From assembly GCF_036327755.1 (NCBI RefSeq), contig NZ_CP109596.1, positions 6,448,001-6,512,000 on the forward strand: a DNA stretch of 64,000 bases, in the 5' to 3' direction. Shown here one piece after another: positions 60,719 to 64,000 of the stretch. How positions within the stretch are numbered: the first letter of the stretch is position 1; each line of letters opens with the position of its first letter. The position numbers and the translations under genes are program-made. The notes under the pieces were generated by a model. It worked only from the letters and a program-made list of their open reading frames with translations. It did no database searches and was not told the DNA's origin. This DNA is from Nocardia sp. NBC_01503 (GTDB taxonomy: Bacteria > Actinomycetota > Actinomycetes > Mycobacteriales > Mycobacteriaceae).

Positions 60719-61866
60719 CGCAGGCTCCTTGGGGCAGGGGTGATGGGCAGGCCGAGGGCGGAGCGGTCGCAGGCCAGGGCCAGATCGGTGGCGGTGACCA
60801 GACCGATCAGATGCCCGGCGATATTCACCACGGCGACCGCGTCGAGGTTGGGGCGCAACACCACTCGGGTGGCGAGATCGGCCAGCGGTTCATCGGCATT
60901 GGCGATGGCGGCGGGGACGAGCTTGCGGGTGACATCGGCCAATCGGGTGGTGGCACGGGCGGGTTCGGGCACGGCGGCCAGATCCGACCAGGCGACCACA
61001 CCCACGGGGTGATTCGCCGCGTCCACCACCGGGAACACCCGATGCTGGGTTCGCGGGGCCTCCGAGCGCAGCGCCTCGGCAATGGTCCAACCGGCCGGGA
61101 ACGCCATCGGGGACGGAGTCATGACATCGCCGATCGTGGTGCCGCCCAAGCGATGCCGCAACCCGGACAGGACCAGTTCGGTGCGGGCCGCGGTGCGCAG
61201 GAACCAGCCCAGCAGCACCAGCCAGAGCCCGCCGAACTGCCCGAACAGAATCACCTCGGCGACGCCGAGCAGCATCAGCACCGTCCCGAGCACCTGACCG
61301 CTGCGGGCCGCGGTGGCCGCCGCGCGCAGTCGATCCCCGCTGCGCCACCACAGCGCCGCGCGGAGCACCCGGCCGCCGTCCAGCGGTGCGCCGGGCAGCA
61401 TATTGAACAGGGCCAGAATGATATTGACCGTCGCCAGCCAGAGCAGCGCCGCGGTCACCGGGCCGTCGGGGGAGACCAGTGCGGACAGGGCCGCCGCGAT
61501 ACCGGCGACCCCGCCGAGCAGCACACTGGTGGCCGGTCCGGCCACCGCGATCTTCAGGTCGGCGCGCGCGTCGCCGGGCTCATCGGTGAGCTCGGAGACC
61601 CCGCCCAGCAGCCACAGCACGATCTCCTGCACCTGAACGCCATTGCGGCGCGCCACGATCGAATGCGCGAGCTCGTGTGCCAGCAGGCAGACGACCAGCG
61701 CGACCGCGCCGAGAATCGCTGTGCTCCAGACCATTACGGCGCTGCCGGTACCCGACAGCGAGGCGCCGAGTATCCAGGCGAACAGGGCGATGGTCACCAG
61801 CGCCGACCAGTGCGCCGCGATCCGGATCCCGGCCACTCGCCCGAGTGGAACAGTTGCCTCGATCAT
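60715..61866 (-). CDS. Site-2 intramembrane metalloprotease with CBS domains (Rip3-like)
   Basis: 383 residues. The zinc motif HELAH is at 64-68 in a membrane segment (LVVCLLAHELAHSIVARRNG), and the third ligand region is PGAPLDGGRV (LDG 162-164). About six membrane helices fill 1-235. Residues 240-370 form two CBS domains (TIGDVMTPSPMAFPAGWTIA; LNAVAVVNIAGHLIGLVTAT-like), which may sense adenylates. M. tuberculosis Rv2625c (Rip3) has this architecture and belongs to the DosR regulon. It would cut membrane regulatory proteins. AAGGATTGGCA precedes ATG 61866. It forms an operon with the downstream esterase fusion. Confidence 0.92.
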   Translation of the reverse strand: MIEATVPLGRVAGIRIAAHWSALVTIALFAWILGASLSGTGSAVMVWSTAILGAVALVVCLLAHELAHSIVARRNGVQVQEIVLWLLGGVSELTDEPGDARADLKIAVAGPATSVLLGGVAGIAAALSALVSPDGPVTAALLWLATVNIILALFNMLPGAPLDGGRVLRAALWWRSGDRLRAAATAARSGQVLGTVLMLLGVAEVILFGQFGGLWLVLLGWFLRTAARTELVLSGLRHRLGGTTIGDVMTPSPMAFPAGWTIAEALRSEAPRTQHRVFPVVDAANHPVGVVAWSDLAAVPEPARATTRLADVTRKLVPAAIANADEPLADLATRVVLRPNLDAVAVVNIAGHLIGLVTATDLALACDRSALGLPITPAPRSLR

Positions 61867-62004
61867 TGCCAATCCTTCGTTCTCGGACCGCCGAATCCTG
61901 GCCGGACCCGGTCGTACGGATGTCGTCGCGCGGATCGTCGTCGCGCATACCGTCGAGCCTGGTCGCATCGGGGGTTCCGCAGGAGGGGCCTCGTGCCCGC
62001 GGCG

Positions 62005-62024
62005 CCGGGACCATAGTCATCGGT
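62005..62024. promoter_or_regulatory. DosR-like box between the Rip3-like protease and acetyl-CoA synthetase genes
   Basis: GGGACCATAGTCAT (62007-62020) keeps GGGAC and AGTC of the DosR palindrome, 11 of 14 positions, in the divergent promoter. A GGTCC half-site follows at 62022. It is 140 bp from the protease start and 135 bp from the synthetase start. Confidence 0.5.
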
Positions 62025-62153
62025 CCGAACAGCCCCCGAGCGCGTTGAACTCGGCGCGAATCCCGGCACAGGCGACCGAGGTCACCTCGGCGATGGTCTT
62101 TGCGCCCTCCCGGTATCGGGTGTGCCCCCGTTGACTTGACGGGAGGAGGACAA

Positions 62154-63959
62154 ATGAAAACCGTCAGCCAGCAGAGCACACCGCAGCACTGGACATCGAT
62201 CGACAAGACCGCACGCGAGCGCGCGGACGCGAACCTCACCGACTACGACCGGGCCTATCGCGAATTCGATTGGGCCACCGAACGTTCGGAGCTCGCCGGG
62301 CTCCCCGGCGGCGGGGTGAACATCGCCTACGAGGCGGTGGACCGCCATCTGGGCACCCCGGTCGCCGAGACCACCGCCCTGCGCTGGCTCGGCGCGGACG
62401 GCAGCAGGGTGGATCTCACCTATACCGAACTCGCCACGCTGAGCAACAGATTCGCGCACGTACTGCGCGATCTCGGGGTGCGGCGCGGGGAACGGGTGGC
62501 CATGCTGCTGGGCCGCACACCGGAGCTGTACGTCGCGATACTCGGCGCCTGGAAGGCGGGATGCGTTGTCTCCCCGCTCTTCTCGGCCTTCGGTCCGGAA
62601 CCGGTGCGCGAACGCCTGGAGCTCTCGGGCGCCAGCACCGTGGTCACCACGACCGATCTCTATCGCCGTCGGATCGCGGCGAATCGCGCGACGCTGCCCG
62701 CACTGCGGCATGTGCTCGTCACCGATGCCGGTATCGACGATCCGCAGGTGGACGACACCATCGAACTCTCCCTCGCCATGGCCGCGGTACCGCCGGAATT
62801 CCCCATCGTGCCCACCGGAATCGAGGATCCGGCGCTGCTGCACTTCACCAGCGGCACCACCGGACGACCCAAAGGCGCGATCCATGTGCACGGCGCGGTG
62901 CTCGCCCATAAGGTCACCGCCCGCTACGCGCTGGACCTGCGTCCCGGCGATATCTTCTGGTGCACGGCCGACGCCGGCTGGGTCACCGGAATGTCCTACG
63001 GCGTCATCGCACCACTGTGCCTGGGCGCCACCGTGATCAGCGATGAGGCCGAGTTCGACGCCGCGCGCTGGTACGAGACCCTGACCAGGGAACGGGTCGC
63101 GGTCTGGTACACCGCGCCGACCGCGCTGCGCATGCTCATGCGCCGCGGTGATGAGCTGCCGCCCGGGACCGATCTGTCCGCACTGCGTTTCGTGGCCAGC
63201 GTCGGCGAACCACTCAATCCCGAAGCGGTCGAATGGGGTGCGCGGGTGCTCGGCCATCCGGTGCACGACAACTGGTGGCAGACCGAGACCGGAGCCATCA
63301 TGATCGCCAATCTGGCCTCGGCGCAGGTGCGCCCGGGATCCATGGGCAGACCGCTGCCCGGTATCGAGGTGGCCATCGTGCGCCGCGGTCCCGATGGCCG
63401 CGCCGCCAGCCTGCCCGGCGGTGTCCAGCTCGCCGAGGTCGGGGAGATCGGTGAACTGGCGGTGCGCACCGGCTGGCCCTCGATGTTCCGCGGCTACTGG
63501 CATGATCCGGTCCGCTACGCGCGGTCGTTCTCCGACGGCTGGTACTTCTCCGGTGATCTGGCCCGCCGCGATGCCGACGGCTACTACTGGTTCATCGGCC
63601 GCGCCGACGACGTCATCAAATCCGCGGGTCACCTGGTCGGTCCCTTCGAGGTCGAGAGCGCGCTGATGGCGCATCCGGCGGTCGCCGAGGCCGGGGTCAT
63701 CGGCACGCCCGATCCGGTGGCCGGTGAGCTGGTGAAGGCCTTCGTGGTCCTGAAGCCGGGCCGGGACGCGACATCGGAGCTGCATGACGAACTGATCGCC
63801 TTCGGACGACGGCGACTGGGGGCGGTCGCGCCCAAACAGATCGAGTTCATCGACGCACTACCGCACACCCGCAGCGGAAAAGTGATGCGGCGCTTGCTCA
63901 AAGCCCGCGAGCTCGGGTTGCCCGAAGGCGACACCTCGATGGTGGAGGGGGCGTCATGA
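62154..63959 (+). CDS. acsA: Acetyl-CoA synthetase, AcsA type
   Basis: 601 residues of the ANL superfamily, of the shorter acetyl-CoA-synthetase group rather than the 650-residue Acs. It has FTSGTTGRPKGAIHVHG near 230, FWCTADAGWVTGMSYG, DNWWQTETGAIMIANL, YFSGDLARRDADGYYW, FIGRADDVIKSAGHLV and the catalytic Lys in TRSGKVMRRLLKARE. It makes acetyl-CoA from acetate, ATP and CoA. GGGAGGAGG precedes ATG 62154. A further gene begins at 63956 overlapping its stop, so it heads an operon. Acetate could come from the PoxB-like enzyme near 7-9 kb. Confidence 0.92.
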   Translation: MKTVSQQSTPQHWTSIDKTARERADANLTDYDRAYREFDWATERSELAGLPGGGVNIAYEAVDRHLGTPVAETTALRWLGADGSRVDLTYTELATLSNRFAHVLRDLGVRRGERVAMLLGRTPELYVAILGAWKAGCVVSPLFSAFGPEPVRERLELSGASTVVTTTDLYRRRIAANRATLPALRHVLVTDAGIDDPQVDDTIELSLAMAAVPPEFPIVPTGIEDPALLHFTSGTTGRPKGAIHVHGAVLAHKVTARYALDLRPGDIFWCTADAGWVTGMSYGVIAPLCLGATVISDEAEFDAARWYETLTRERVAVWYTAPTALRMLMRRGDELPPGTDLSALRFVASVGEPLNPEAVEWGARVLGHPVHDNWWQTETGAIMIANLASAQVRPGSMGRPLPGIEVAIVRRGPDGRAASLPGGVQLAEVGEIGELAVRTGWPSMFRGYWHDPVRYARSFSDGWYFSGDLARRDADGYYWFIGRADDVIKSAGHLVGPFEVESALMAHPAVAEAGVIGTPDPVAGELVKAFVVLKPGRDATSELHDELIAFGRRRLGAVAPKQIEFIDALPHTRSGKVMRRLLKARELGLPEGDTSMVEGAS

Positions 63960-64000
63960 CCACCGCACCGCGCCGCCCGGCGGGCGAATCGGCCAACGGG
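63956..64000 (+). CDS. Start of a gene coupled to acsA (truncated by the window)
   Basis: ATG 63956 overlaps the acsA stop (ATGA) and reads MTTAPRRPAGESANG to the window edge. In related actinobacteria, acsA of this type is often followed by genes for a pyruvate/2-oxoacid dehydrogenase E1 component, but these 15 residues cannot show it. Confidence 0.6.
   Translation, partial: MTTAPRRPAGESANG

Noticed and set aside
62082..63785. A 567-codon minus-strand frame opposite acsA
   Set aside because: It is the antisense image of a complete ANL-superfamily gene, with low-complexity composition.
1..64000. CRISPR arrays, tRNA/rRNA genes, insertion sequences or prophage
   Set aside because: No spaced direct repeats, no tRNA T-loop in cloverleaf context, no transposase or integrase with terminal repeats was found on reading both strands.

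Overview
The window is high-GC DNA with GC-rich third codon positions and close spacing of genes on both strands. It encodes a secreted mycolyltransferase-like esterase, an Rpf-type resuscitation factor, a wax-ester/diacylglycerol acyltransferase, adenosylcobalamin-dependent methylmalonyl-CoA mutase and a DosR-type dormancy gene set. Together these point to a mycolic-acid actinomycete, most likely Nocardia or a close relative. I see no tRNA, rRNA, CRISPR array or intact mobile element.

Region 1 (1-9.2 kb) starts with the 5' part of a SigB/SigF-type sigma factor on the minus strand. Next to it lie a D-lactate/D-2-hydroxyacid-type FAD/Fe-S dehydrogenase, an enolase-superfamily dehydratase/racemase, a GH15 glucoamylase/trehalase-like enzyme and a pyruvate-oxidase-like TPP enzyme. 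A GTTT-N15-GGGTA promoter sits 10 nt before the start of the TPP enzyme's membrane-anchored form. Its -10 segment recurs as an exact 13-bp copy upstream of the first dehydrogenase, so the cluster may be read by the neighbouring sigma factor.

Region 2 (9.5-20.2 kb) is mixed metabolism: an acyl-CoA dehydrogenase and a TetR regulator facing each other across a perfect operator-like palindrome, a Tat-exported bicovalent-FAD oxidase, an AraC regulator, a VOC protein, an Rpn-like PD-(D/E)XK protein, conserved hypotheticals, a DUF3097 protein and an NfeD/band-7 pair.

Region 3 (20.2-26.1 kb) has a Tat-secreted phospholipase C. Beside it is a decaying sulfonate/taurine locus, made of a chimeric transporter/TauD pseudogene and a broken IclR regulator. 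An Rpf gene with a structured leader and a PNPOx-like protein follow.

Region 4 (26.2-33.5 kb) is an incomplete ABC importer (binding protein and fused permease, no ATPase) coupled to a membrane protein with Trp/Arg repeats, then a membrane alpha/beta-hydrolase.

Region 5 (33.5-36.7 kb) pairs class II ribonucleotide reductase and HspX-type Hsp20 divergently around a DosR-like box. Region 6 (37.2-42.4 kb) is mutA-mutB-meaB, the propionyl-CoA to succinyl-CoA route. Region 7 (42.4-51.6 kb) holds a frameshifted mycolyltransferase, a GNAT enzyme, a tandem-TetR regulator with an SDR, acyl-CoA synthetase and flavin monooxygenase operon, and an AraC regulator.

Region 8 (51.7-64 kb) contains a coiled-coil protein, an exporter, PEP synthase, WS/DGAT, a phosphoribosyltransferase-erythromycin esterase fusion, a Rip3-like site-2 protease and an acetyl-CoA synthetase. 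Several of these resemble M. tuberculosis DosR-regulon members, and DosR-like boxes are visible in the divergent promoters. The likely theme is survival under hypoxia: storage-lipid synthesis, gluconeogenic PEP formation, acetate activation, chaperone and oxygen-independent dNTP supply.
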